Shown here piece after piece: positions 44,551 to 52,479 of a stretch of DNA of 64,000 bases. A program made the position numbers and the translations under genes. Every line of letters starts with the position of its first letter. The stretch's first letter is position 1. The notes under the pieces are model-generated. The model was not told where the DNA came from. It ran no database searches and worked only from the letters and a program-made list of their open reading frames with translations. The DNA is from Streptomyces sp. NBC_01241 (GTDB taxonomy: Bacteria > Actinomycetota > Actinomycetes > Streptomycetales > Streptomycetaceae): the NCBI RefSeq assembly GCF_041435435.1, contig NZ_CP108494.1, positions 1,178,001-1,242,000 of the forward strand, in the 5' to 3' direction.

Positions 44551-44625
44551 CCGGCGTTTCTCGGGCGGGCTCGAATCCGGGGCGGAAAACGGGTCCACAG
44601 AACGAAGCCGTCCGGCCACGCCGGG

Positions 44626-44826
44626 GTGCCGGTGTGCTCCCCGTACGTATTCGATCCGACGGGCCTGGCCGGGCCCGGGGCCCACACCCTCGACATCGCG
44701 GTGTTCGGGACGCCGGCACCCCGCCTGGACGCGACGAGCCCGACCCACTTCGCCCTCCCCGGCCAGCGGGTCAACGGCCTGCTCGGTCCCGTACGGTTGC
44801 GGGTCGGTGGCGGGCTGCCGGTTTGA
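44626..44826 (+). pseudogene. Glycoside hydrolase C-terminal remnant
   Basis: A 66-codon frame contains PYVFDPTGLAGPGAHTLDIA and a final GLLGPVRLRVGGGLPV. This reads like the galactose-binding-like sugar-binding domain at the end of GH2/GH106-type glycosidases. No catalytic part precedes it. The 300 bases from 44827 to 45126 have no recognisable gene; they contain the leader of the next gene. Confidence 0.45.
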
Positions 44827-45126
44827 CGAATATCACATGCCGACATGTCACCTCATACCGGACATTTCCCCCATTGTGGCCAACAGGGCTGCCTCCCGGG
44901 CGCGTAGGGTCGGCCTGGCTCATGAATGGGGATCCGGTTCGGTACGGCTGAGCCCCGACCCCCTTCGTCACATCTCCGCGGCCCGAAGACACCAGGGCGC
45001 AACCTGCTGCGGCCCACCTCGTTGCGTGGTTGCAGGCAATACGCGACGCAAGCGCGACTCTCAGCCGGCCAGAGCGAGGTCCGGCGAGACGACCTCCGAC
45101 ACAGCGTGGGACAGGACACAGCCTTC

Positions 45127-46020
45127 ATGTACCGATCACCCCTATCGGCCGGCGCTCGGCGCGGCATGGCCGCCGCCCTGGCCGCATGCTCCATGCTCAC
45201 CGCGTTCGCCCTGGCCACCCCGGCCTCCGCCGACACGGCCAGTGCCACGGCGGCCGGTTCGAAGGTCGTCTGCACGTCGAAGAAGCCGGGCCTGGCCGCC
45301 GCGCTGTCCCACGACATTGCCGGCGCCCTCGACAGTCGTCAGGGAACATCGTCGCTGGCGCTCTACGACCGGAACACCCGGACCACCTGCGAGCTCAACG
45401 CCGGCACCCACTTCGACTCGGCCAGCGTCGTCAAGGTCTCGGTGCTCGGAGCACTGCTGCGGCAGGCCGAGGAAGCACACCGGAAGCTGACTCCGCGGGA
45501 GGTGGAACTGACCACCGCGATGATCACTACGTCGGACAACGACTCGACCTCCGCCCTCTGGCGCCAGATCGGTGCCGCCGGGTTCCAGAGGTTCCTCACC
45601 CTGGCCGACATGCGGCACACCGTTCCCGGTGCGGGTGTGAGCTGGGGTCTCACCCGGACGACCGCCGGCGACCAGCTCCGGCTGCTGCAGCTGCTGACGA
45701 CGCAGAACGCCGTACTCACGCCGGCCTCGCGCGCGTACGCCCTCGATCTGATGCATCGGGTCGCCCCCGACCAGAGATGGGGCGTGCCCGCCGGATCACC
45801 CGCCACGGCAAGGGTGCAGGTCAAGAACGGCTGGCTGCCGCGCGCCACCGACGGGTGGCGGGTGCACAGCGTGGGCGCCTTCACCGGAAACGGTCACGAC
45901 TACGGCCTGGCCGTCCTCTCCAGCGGCAACCGCACCATGGACTACGGCGTCGCCACCATCGAAGGAGCGGCCCGCGTCATCCACCGCGACCTGACCGGTG
46001 CGGCGGCAGTGGGCCACTGA
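45127..46020 (+). CDS. Beta-lactamase-fold serine hydrolase, secreted
   Basis: A 297-residue protein. The signal peptide MAAALAACSMLTAFALATPA ends at ASA. The class A-like motifs are SVVK in FDSASVVKVSVLGAL (active serine), SDN in ITTSDNDSTSALW, and a KNG triad in VQVKNGWLPRATDGWRV in place of KTG. The omega-loop glutamate is not obvious, so true beta-lactamase activity is doubtful; a D,D-peptidase- or inhibitor-binding-like role is possible. The start is the only ATG at the signal peptide; there is no strong ribosome binding site. Confidence 0.85.
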   Translation: MYRSPLSAGARRGMAAALAACSMLTAFALATPASADTASATAAGSKVVCTSKKPGLAAALSHDIAGALDSRQGTSSLALYDRNTRTTCELNAGTHFDSASVVKVSVLGALLRQAEEAHRKLTPREVELTTAMITTSDNDSTSALWRQIGAAGFQRFLTLADMRHTVPGAGVSWGLTRTTAGDQLRLLQLLTTQNAVLTPASRAYALDLMHRVAPDQRWGVPAGSPATARVQVKNGWLPRATDGWRVHSVGAFTGNGHDYGLAVLSSGNRTMDYGVATIEGAARVIHRDLTGAAAVGH

Positions 46021-46074
46021 CCGGGACATGTGACCGCCCCTCCCCCGCGCGCACCCTTCCCGGCACCGCGCCAC

Positions 46075-46653
46075 TCAGGCGACAGCTACGCCGTAGTCGG
46101 TGGCGATACCCGCCAGTCCCTGTGCATAGCCTTGGCCGATGGCGCGGAACTTCCACTCCCCGCCCCTGCGGTACAGGGCGCCGAAGACCATCGCGGTCTC
46201 ACCGGCGGCGTCATAGGAGAGCTCGTAGCGGCACATCTCACGGCCGGTGAGGTTGTCCACCACGCGGATGAAGGCTTCGTCGACCTGCCCGAAGTTCTGG
46301 CCGCGCCGTTCCGCGTCGTGGATGGAGACCGCGAAGACGACCTGCCCCACTTTTTCGCCCAGCCCGTCGAGGTCGACGAGGATCTGTTCGTCGTCCCCGT
46401 CTCCTTCACCGGTCGTGTTGTCGCCCGTGTGCCGAACGGCACCATCGGGGCTGATGAGGTTGTTGTAGAAGACGAAGTGCTCGTCGGAGATCACCTTCAT
46501 CTCAGGACCGCAGATGATCGCGGACGCGTCGAGGTCGAAGTCGGCGGCGCCGACCGGCCGTGCGTCCCAGCCCAATCCGACCGTGACGTCCGCGAGTGGT
46601 GTGCCGTCCTGGTTGAGGACGACGTTCTGGCCCTTGGCGAGGCTGACGCCCAT
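46075..46653 (-). CDS. TerD family protein
   Basis: A 192-residue member of the tellurium-resistance/stress TerD family. It starts MGVSLAKGQNVVLN and contains the calcium-binding acidic motifs GAADFDLDASAII and TGEGDGDDEQILVDLDGL, plus HDAERRGQNFGQVDEAFIRV and MVFGALYRRGGEWKFRAIGQ. The proteins bind calcium and join membrane-linked stress assemblies. GGGGAG lies 12 bases before the ATG. It is divergent from a small ORF across an AT-rich stretch holding TTGCGCAA. Confidence 0.95.
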   Translation of the reverse strand: MGVSLAKGQNVVLNQDGTPLADVTVGLGWDARPVGAADFDLDASAIICGPEMKVISDEHFVFYNNLISPDGAVRHTGDNTTGEGDGDDEQILVDLDGLGEKVGQVVFAVSIHDAERRGQNFGQVDEAFIRVVDNLTGREMCRYELSYDAAGETAMVFGALYRRGGEWKFRAIGQGYAQGLAGIATDYGVAVA

Positions 46654-46736
46654 GTGTACTGCTTCTCCCCATGGTCGAGTTGCGTCAGGGCTCGCGGTCG
46701 AGCCCCGGAGTGACGCGTTTCACAATAGTTTAAAGC

Positions 46737-46744
46737 TTGCGCAA
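46737..46744. promoter_or_regulatory. TTGCGCAA palindrome, copy 1
   Basis: An 8-base palindrome in the AT-rich divergent promoter region between the TerD gene and the small ORF. It is preceded by AAAGC, forming AAAGCTTGC, which recurs next to copy 2. Confidence 0.45.
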
Positions 46745-46754
46745 TAATTAAAGT

Positions 46755-46991
46755 ATGAACATGGATGCGAACGACTTGACCGGCTGGGAGCGCGCGAAGC
46801 TCGAAGGCGGCCCTGCGGACGGGGCATGGATGCGGGTCACCAACCGGCCCGCGGTGCTGCAGGTCACCTACCCCTGCCAACTGGATTCCTCGCCCGGGGA
46901 CATGCGGGTGGAGGCCCTCTACCTCTATCGCCGGGATCCCCGGGTGCGGAGTGAGCCGCTGAGGTACGGCTTCGATGGCGCCAGCCCCTGA
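46755..46991 (+). CDS. Small hypothetical protein
   Basis: A 78-residue protein with KLEGGPADGAWMRV near the start and VEALYLYRRDPRVRSEPLRY near the end; it reads like a small cytoplasmic beta-rich protein. I do not recognise the family. No Shine-Dalgarno site is present, only an AT-rich run (TAATTAAAG) directly before the ATG, so translation may be leaderless. Codon use is normal for the window. It is divergent from the TerD gene. Confidence 0.6.
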   Translation: MNMDANDLTGWERAKLEGGPADGAWMRVTNRPAVLQVTYPCQLDSSPGDMRVEALYLYRRDPRVRSEPLRYGFDGASP

Positions 46992-47010
46992 TGGTGCCGC
47001 CTCGCCCGGT

Positions 47011-47286
47011 TCAGCGGGCGGCGTCGTTGCTTTCCGCGGCCGGGCGGGCCGGAGCCGGCTCGCCCGCGGCCGGGATCACCGAAGGTGCGACCCGCACGGA
47101 CGGGCCGGGATCGGCGGCGGGACCCGGTGCGTCATCCTCCTTCATGGCCTTGGTCTCGCTCTTGAGGATGCGGAGCGACTTCCCCACGGCTCGCGCGGTG
47201 TCCGGCAGTTTCTTCGACCCGAACAGCACGATGACGACGATCGCCACAATCAGCAGATGCCAAGGCTCCAGCCCATTACGCAACAT
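47011..47286 (-). CDS. tatA: Sec-independent protein translocase TatA
   Basis: A 91-residue Tat pore subunit. It has a short periplasmic N-terminus, one membrane helix (LLIVAIVVIVLFGSKKLPD, with the FGSKKLP hinge), an amphipathic helix TARAVGKSLRILKSETKAM and a proline-rich acidic tail. It works with TatB/TatC, not in this window, to export folded proteins such as the Tat-signal proteins at 13.8 and 39.2 kb. It is convergent with the small ORF. Confidence 0.95.
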   Translation of the reverse strand: MLRNGLEPWHLLIVAIVVIVLFGSKKLPDTARAVGKSLRILKSETKAMKEDDAPGPAADPGPSVRVAPSVIPAAGEPAPARPAAESNDAAR

Positions 47287-47346
47287 TTCCCGCCCTGCCC
47301 TTCACCTCATCGACCAGGGTGCGCACCCAGGAGTGGCCCCCACTGG

Positions 47347-47367
47347 AAAGCTTGCTACATTGCGCAA
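47347..47367. promoter_or_regulatory. AAAGCTTGC and TTGCGCAA, copy 2
   Basis: AAAGCTTGC at 47347-47355 and TTGCGCAA at 47360-47367 lie between the divergent tatA and LCP genes. Both words also occur fused at the TerD promoter. Confidence 0.45.
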
Positions 47368-47432
47368 CTGTACAACCTTGGGGTGGGGCGAGTCGTCCCT
47401 CTGTATCAACCGGACGGATGAGGCGCGTACAC

Positions 47433-48971
47433 ATGGCAGGCACCCGCCGACAGATGGCGTCTCCGCGTCACGACGACGCTCGATCCGCCGTACGCGCCCG
47501 GCGGCGCAAGCGCAGCCGGGCGCGACTCGTGCTGGTGACGGCTCTGTCCCTGCTCGTGCTGGCGACAGCAGGAGCGGGGTGGATCTACCTCCGGCTGGGC
47601 GGCAACATCGAAACCTTCAGCTCGGACGGTATATCCGACGACCGGCCGGATGCCGCCGCCTCGAAGGGGGAGAACGTTCTGGTCATCGGCTCGGACGCGC
47701 GCACCGGCGGGAACAGTGATCTGGGCGGCGGCGACAAGAGCGACGTCGGCCGCTCGGACACCGCCTTCCTGCTCCACATCTATGCCGATCACCAGCACGC
47801 CGTCGCCGTGTCCATCCCGCGTGACACCCTGGTCGACATCCCGCCCTGCAGGCTCCCGGACGGGAGTTGGTCCAAGACGCAGACCAACACCATGTTCAAC
47901 GGGGCGTACTCCATGGGCCAGACCGCCAAGGGCAACCCGGCCTGCAGCCAGAACACCGTCGAGAAGCTGACCGGACTACGTGTCGACCACACCGTCGTCG
48001 TCGACTTCAAGGGCTTCTCGGAACTGACCAAGGTCGTCGGTGGCGTCGAGGTGTGTCTGCCGCAGGACATCTACCAGCGGGATCTCAATCCCAACCGCAC
48101 CACGCGCGGCAAGCTCCTCTTCGCCAAGGGCAAGCAGAAGGTCACGGGGCAGCAGGCACTGGACTACGTGCGCATTCGGCACGGCATCGGCGACGGCTCC
48201 GACATAGGCCGCATCAAACGCCAACAAGCCTTCGTCGCAAGCCTGATCAAGAAAGTGAAGAGCGACGGTCTCACCCCCACCAAGCTCCTGCCGCTCGCGG
48301 ACGCCGCGACCCGGTCCATGACCGTCGACCCCGGCCTGGGATCAGCCGACAAGCTGTTGTCCTTCGCGATGACGATGAAGGACATCGACCTGCACAACAC
48401 CAAGTTCGTGACCGTTCCCTGGCGGTACCAGGGGGCACGGGTCGCCATCGTCGAACCGGACGCCCACGCCCTGTGGGCGGCGCTGAAAGTCGACCGGACC
48501 ATCGACGGCACGGATGCCAGCAGCAAGGAAGCCGGCAGCAAAGCCCCCAACGAGACGGCCTCGGCCGCCCCCTCGGCAGCTGCCGATGAAGCGTTCTCCG
48601 GGGACGGCATCGGTGTCGCCGTCTACAACGGCACCACCGTCACCGGACTCGCCGCCGACGCGGCGCTGACCCTCAAGGACCACGGCTTCACCGTCACCGG
48701 CACCGCCACGGCCGGAAGTCAGGACCACAGCACCACAGTGATCGAGTACGGACCGGGGCAGGAGGACCGGGCGAAGACGGTCGCCCGCCTCTTCCCCGAC
48801 GCGGAACTCCGGGCGGCTGCCACAACAGGTATCGATGTGATCCTCGGCCGGGACTACGCGGACAACCCCGCAGCCACCGCCTCCGCCGAGCCGGCCTCCG
48901 TACCCGCCGAAGTGGCTGACGGTGCCCGCTCCGCCGACGACGACCTCTGCGCCGACCTCTCCTACGGCTGA
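47433..48971 (+). CDS. LytR-CpsA-Psr (LCP) family protein with LytR_C domain
   Basis: A 512-residue membrane-anchored phosphotransferase that attaches glycopolymers to peptidoglycan. An arginine-rich N-terminus precedes one membrane helix (LVLVTALSLLVLATAGAGWI). The LCP domain has ENVLVIGSDART, VSIPRDTLVDIP, DYVRIRHGIGDGSDIGRIKR and the pyrophosphate-binding arginines expected. A Ser/Ala linker leads to a LytR_C domain (IGVAVYNGTTVTGLAADAAL to IDVILGRDYAD). The ATG 9 bases after GAGG was used; one 15 bases earlier is possible. Confidence 0.92.
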   Translation: MAGTRRQMASPRHDDARSAVRARRRKRSRARLVLVTALSLLVLATAGAGWIYLRLGGNIETFSSDGISDDRPDAAASKGENVLVIGSDARTGGNSDLGGGDKSDVGRSDTAFLLHIYADHQHAVAVSIPRDTLVDIPPCRLPDGSWSKTQTNTMFNGAYSMGQTAKGNPACSQNTVEKLTGLRVDHTVVVDFKGFSELTKVVGGVEVCLPQDIYQRDLNPNRTTRGKLLFAKGKQKVTGQQALDYVRIRHGIGDGSDIGRIKRQQAFVASLIKKVKSDGLTPTKLLPLADAATRSMTVDPGLGSADKLLSFAMTMKDIDLHNTKFVTVPWRYQGARVAIVEPDAHALWAALKVDRTIDGTDASSKEAGSKAPNETASAAPSAAADEAFSGDGIGVAVYNGTTVTGLAADAALTLKDHGFTVTGTATAGSQDHSTTVIEYGPGQEDRAKTVARLFPDAELRAAATTGIDVILGRDYADNPAATASAEPASVPAEVADGARSADDDLCADLSYG

Positions 48972-49003
48972 GCGGAAGCCGCCTTCGCGGCCCCTCAGTG
49001 GTC

Positions 49004-49366
49004 TCAGGCGCCGGTCCCGCGGAGCGCGCGCACCGGTGCGGACGCAGCATCGGCGCGCGCGGTCAACTGGCCGACCATCAGCCGCACCACGGTCACGGTA
49101 TCGGGGTCGTCCACGAAGTAGACCATCCGTCGGCCCTCGCGACGGGAGCGCACGAGACCGGCGAGCTTCAGCTTCGTCAGGTGCTGGCTGACGGCGGGCA
49201 GCGCGCCGCCCACTCGCTCCGCGAGTCCGCTCACATCACTCTCGCCCCGGGCCAGCGTCCACATGATGTGCAGCCGCGCCGAGGACGCCAGCAGCCCGAA
49301 GGCCGAGGCCGCCGCCGCGAGTACCTCGGCAGGCGGGTCCTCGAAGCTGTCGGCGCCTGTCGTCAC
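49004..49366 (-). CDS. ArsR/SmtB family transcriptional regulator
   Basis: A 120-residue winged-helix protein: FGLLASSARLHIMWTLARGE, recognition helix GGALPAVSQHLTKLKLAGLV, wing RSRREGRRMVYFVDD. No cysteine metal site is present, so a non-metal or other signal is likely. The GTG at 49366 has GGGAGGG 6 bases upstream and is preferred to the ATG at 49381. Target unknown; it is convergent with the LCP gene and divergent from the GlsB gene. Confidence 0.9.
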   Translation of the reverse strand: MTTGADSFEDPPAEVLAAAASAFGLLASSARLHIMWTLARGESDVSGLAERVGGALPAVSQHLTKLKLAGLVRSRREGRRMVYFVDDPDTVTVVRLMVGQLTARADAASAPVRALRGTGA

Positions 49367-49407
49367 CGTCGTCCCTCCCATGTCCCGGGGTCGCTTGCGA
49401 ACCTTCC

Positions 49408-49428
49408 CAGTCTAGACCGCAGTCCAGA
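49408..49428 (-). promoter_or_regulatory. Direct repeat upstream of the ArsR gene
   Basis: CAGTCTAGA and CAGTCCAGA are spaced 12 bases apart, 42-62 bases before the ArsR start. TAGACT on the minus strand within the first copy looks like a -10, so these may be autoregulatory sites. Confidence 0.4.
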
Positions 49429-49540
49429 ACCCCGAACGACGTCGGCCGCCCGCCGATGAGCCCGTCCATGCCCACCGGCCGCCAGAGGTTCCGGCGCAAC
49501 CAGCACCGCCCGCGCCGCGTCTTCACCCTTATCTGTACGG

Positions 49541-49556
49541 TTGCGCAACCGCGCAA
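49541..49556. promoter_or_regulatory. TTGCGCAA palindrome, copy 3
   Basis: GGTTGCGCAACC (a 12-base palindrome) is followed by GCGCAA, 62 bases before the GlsB-type start codon. It is the third exact TTGCGCAA within 2.9 kb, again intergenic. Confidence 0.45.
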
Positions 49557-49617
49557 TGCATCGCTGTCGGCCGGAGGAGCCTCCGCCCGGTGCGATCCGA
49601 GAAAGGAAACAACGAAC

Positions 49618-49884
49618 GTGGGCATCATCAGCTGGATCATCCTCGGGCTCGTCGCCGGAGTCATCGCCAAGGTCCTGCTCCCCGGGCGCGACCCCGGTGG
49701 CCTGATCGGTACCACTCTCATCGGCATCGCCGGCGCCTTCGTCGGCGGCTGGCTCTCGGCGCACTTTCTCGACCGTCCCGTGGAGAACGACTTCTTCGAC
49801 CTGACCACATGGGGCGCGGCGATCGGCGGCTCCCTCGTCCTGCTCATCGGCTACCGCCTGCTCTTCGGCAACTCGCGGGACTGA
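49618..49884 (+). CDS. GlsB/YeaQ/YmgE family stress membrane protein
   Basis: An 88-residue protein with three membrane helices: IISWIILGLVAGVIAKVLLP, IGTTLIGIAGAFVGGWLSA and AAIGGSLVLLIGYRLLF. The glycine-zipper pattern is the family hallmark. Members are induced in envelope or general stress. GAAAGGA precedes the GTG start, which begins the conserved GIISWII. A TTGCGCAA palindrome lies in its promoter region. Confidence 0.9.
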   Translation: MGIISWIILGLVAGVIAKVLLPGRDPGGLIGTTLIGIAGAFVGGWLSAHFLDRPVENDFFDLTTWGAAIGGSLVLLIGYRLLFGNSRD

Positions 49885-50062
49885 CGAAAGCCCGGAACTC
49901 CGTCGGCACTTCTCCCGCTCCTCGCCGGTTTTCACGTGGCTGTGGAAACCAGCGAGGAAGCCGGGAGGTGAACGCCTGCCGGGGCGGGTCGAGATCAGTC
50001 ACGTCGGTCAACTCGCCTGGATCTCGGCCGCGCCGAGCGCGCCGGCATCCGGCCCCGCGCCG

Positions 50063-50382
50063 CGCGCGAAATGCGTCGCCGTGCTGCGCATGGAGGCCGG
50101 CCGTACGCCTCACGGCCCCGCGCTGACCGCACCGGCCGGCGAGCTCGGCGCCCGCAACCGGGATTCCGTGCGTGGTGGGCCGGCCACCAGGTGCGCGGTC
50201 CACGGCAACTCACCACGACCTGTGTCCGCCCTCGTCGGCGCCCTCACGCTCGACGTCCAGCAGTTCTCCGTCGACACCCACCCCGGCCAACAGCTCATCA
50301 CCTGCGCCACGGAACCCGGCTCGTCCTCCCACGAGGCGCTCCGACTCCTCCTGCAGTGGTCCGCAGCCGGCACCGGCCGCCA
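50063..50382 (+). pseudogene. Frameshifted MmyB-type regulator, C-terminal domain
   Basis: Pieces of the MmyB ligand-binding domain of XRE regulators appear in order but in alternating frames. VAVLRMEAGRTPHGPALTAP and GELGARNRD are in one frame, FRAWWAGHQVRG (from 50161) in another, then back to LVGALTLDVQQFSVDTHPGQ, LITCATEPGSS and EALRLLLQWSAAG. No DNA-binding N-terminus is found. The remaining bases of the 670-base gap (49885-50553) contain no gene apart from the leader of the acyltransferase. Confidence 0.65.
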
Positions 50383-50553
50383 GGACGAAGCCCTCCCGGG
50401 CAAAGAACAGGGCACCATTGAGCGTCAGCTCCGACCCGTCCGCAGACCGGTACACAAGACGACGGCTGCACCTAGGCTGTCCTCCCCTGATGTGTCCGCC
50501 GACCTCGCGGAATGCAGCCCTGGAGCCGATCCGACCGAGCTGGGAGCCGTCCC

Positions 50554-51282
50554 GTGTTCTACTACGTGCTCAAATACGCCATTATCGGGCCGCTTCTCCG
50601 GCTGTTCTTCCGTCCCAGGATCGAGGGTCCGGAGCACATCCCGGAGCACGGCGCGGCCATCGTCGCCGGTAACCATCTGTCGTTCTCCGACCATTTCCTG
50701 ATGCCCGCGATCCTCAAACGGCGCATCACGTTCCTCGCCAAGGCGGAGTACTTCACCGGGCCGGGAGTGAAGGGGCGGCTGACCGCGGCCTTCTTCCACA
50801 GCATCGGTCAGATTCCGGTGGACCGGTCCGGCAAGGACGCGGGGCAGGCGGCGATCCGCGAAGGGCTCGGGGTGCTGGGCAGGGGCGAGCTGCTGGGGAT
50901 CTATCCGGAGGGCACCCGTTCGCACGACGGCCGGCTCTACAAGGGCAAGGTCGGTGTGGCCGTGATGGCGATCAGGGCGCAGGTGCCGGTGGTGCCGTGC
51001 GCGATGGTCGGCACGTTCGAGATCCAGCCGCCGGGACAGGTCGTGCCGCGCATCAAGCGGGTCACCATCCGCTTCGGCGAGCCGCTGGACTTCTCCCGCT
51101 ATGCCGGTCTGGAGAACCAGAAGGCGGCGATCCGGGCCGTCACCGACGAGATCATGTACGCCATCCTCACCCTCTCCGGCCAGGAGTACGTCGACGAGTA
51201 CGCGGCCAAGGTGAAGGCCGCGCAGGCCGAGCAGACCAGGCAGACCGGGCCGTCGAAGAAGTTCCCGAAACTGCGACGCTGA
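50554..51282 (+). CDS. 1-acyl-sn-glycerol-3-phosphate acyltransferase (PlsC type)
   Basis: A 242-residue membrane acyltransferase. The HX4D motif is VAGNHLSFSDHFLMPA and the phosphate-binding motif IYPEGTRSHDGRLYKGKVG; IPVDRSGKD and VPVVPCAMVGTFEI are further family blocks. An N-terminal hydrophobic helix (YYVLKYAIIGPLLRLFF) anchors it. It makes phosphatidic acid from lysophosphatidic acid. The GTG follows GGGAG by 8 bases. Confidence 0.92.
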   Translation: MFYYVLKYAIIGPLLRLFFRPRIEGPEHIPEHGAAIVAGNHLSFSDHFLMPAILKRRITFLAKAEYFTGPGVKGRLTAAFFHSIGQIPVDRSGKDAGQAAIREGLGVLGRGELLGIYPEGTRSHDGRLYKGKVGVAVMAIRAQVPVVPCAMVGTFEIQPPGQVVPRIKRVTIRFGEPLDFSRYAGLENQKAAIRAVTDEIMYAILTLSGQEYVDEYAAKVKAAQAEQTRQTGPSKKFPKLRR

Positions 51283-51346
51283 CGGCGGATCCGCGCAGGG
51301 TGAACTCCTCTCGTCCGGGTCGCGGTCCCCGCCTAGCGTGCCTCTC

Positions 51347-52396
51347 ATGACCAAGGGAAACGCATGGGTTCTGGGAGCGACGGGACAGATCGGGCGAGCG
51401 GCCGTGCAGGCGCTCGTCGAGGACGGCTGGGAGGTGACGGCCGCTTCCCGCGGCGGCGGCCGGGACGCGCGATGGGACGACGCGGTGCGCACGACGGCTC
51501 TCGACCGGGACGAGGACGGGGCGCTCGCGGCCGCGCTGGGCGACGGCTGTGACGTACTGGTCGACATGGTGGCGTACGGGGCGGGCCACGCCCGGCAGCT
51601 GACCGGCCTCGCGGGCCGGATCGGTTCGGCGGTGGTCATCTCCAGCGGTGCGGTGTACGAGGACGATCGTGGGCGCAGCTTCGATACGCAGGACGAGCCC
51701 GATGGATTTCCCCGGTACCCCGTGCCGATCCCGGAGACCCGGCGCACGGTTCCGGCCGGTGACGCCACCTACGGGACCCGGAAGGTCCAGCTGGAGCAGG
51801 ATCTGCTGGCGGCGGGGGACGCGCTGCCGGTGACACTGTTGCGCGCGGGGGCGATTCATGGGCCGTACTGCCGCTCCCCGCGCGAGCTGTATTTCGTGAA
51901 GAGGCTCCTGGACGGCCGGGAGCGACGGGTGCTCGCGTACGGCGGTACGTCGCGTTTCCATCCGGTTCATTCCACCAACCTGGCCGAGCTGATCCGGCTC
52001 GCCGCCGGGCGGCCGGGTTCGCGGGTGCTCAATGCCGGGGATCCACAGGCGCCGACGGTCGCGGAGATCGGCGCGGCCGTCGACGCGGTGCTCGGCCGGA
52101 GCACCGAGACCGTGCTGATGGCGGGCGCGCCAGGGGAGGACGGCGTCGGGGAGACGCCGTGGAGCTGCCCCCATCCCGTCGTCTACGACATGACGGCGGC
52201 CGAGCGGGAGCTCGGGTACCGGCCGGTGACGGGCTACGCTCAGTCGCTTCCGGAGACGGTCGAGTGGATCGCCGCGCAACTGGCGGGCAGGGACTGGACG
52301 GAGGCCTACCCCGCCATGCTGCGGTCGTACGGGAGAAAGCTCTTCGACTACGCGGCGGAGGACGCCTGGCTGGAGACGTACGACCGGCAGGCATGA
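51347..52396 (+). CDS. NAD-dependent epimerase/dehydratase family protein
   Basis: A 349-residue extended SDR. The nucleotide motif is WVLGATGQIGRAAVQAL, the serine region VVISSGAVYED, and the catalytic pair is in ATYGTRKVQLEQ (YxxxK). Helical C-terminal segments follow the usual layout (HSTNLAELIRLAAG). Substrate unknown. No Shine-Dalgarno is visible, but TAGCGT lies exactly 7 bases before the ATG, so the mRNA may be leaderless. It is convergent with the aminopeptidase gene. Confidence 0.88.
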   Translation: MTKGNAWVLGATGQIGRAAVQALVEDGWEVTAASRGGGRDARWDDAVRTTALDRDEDGALAAALGDGCDVLVDMVAYGAGHARQLTGLAGRIGSAVVISSGAVYEDDRGRSFDTQDEPDGFPRYPVPIPETRRTVPAGDATYGTRKVQLEQDLLAAGDALPVTLLRAGAIHGPYCRSPRELYFVKRLLDGRERRVLAYGGTSRFHPVHSTNLAELIRLAAGRPGSRVLNAGDPQAPTVAEIGAAVDAVLGRSTETVLMAGAPGEDGVGETPWSCPHPVVYDMTAAERELGYRPVTGYAQSLPETVEWIAAQLAGRDWTEAYPAMLRSYGRKLFDYAAEDAWLETYDRQA

Positions 52397-52406
52397 GACG
52401 GATCCG

Positions 52407-52457
52407 GTAACGCGAGAACGGGCGGCCGGTGGATCCGGGTCCGCCCGTTCCCGTTAC
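52407..52457. terminator. Bidirectional terminator
   Basis: GTAACG plus GAACGGGCGG on the left pair with CCGCCCGTTC plus CGTTAC on the right, with a small internal mismatch and a 15-base loop. It lies between two convergent stop codons. Confidence 0.8.
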
Positions 52458-52479
52458 TCGGGAGCGCTGGATGTGACCG

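Noticed and set aside
44880..45126. Possible riboswitch in the leader of the beta-lactamase-like gene
   Set aside because: Short complementary words (TTGCGT and ACGCAA) exist, but no known riboswitch consensus could be recognised.
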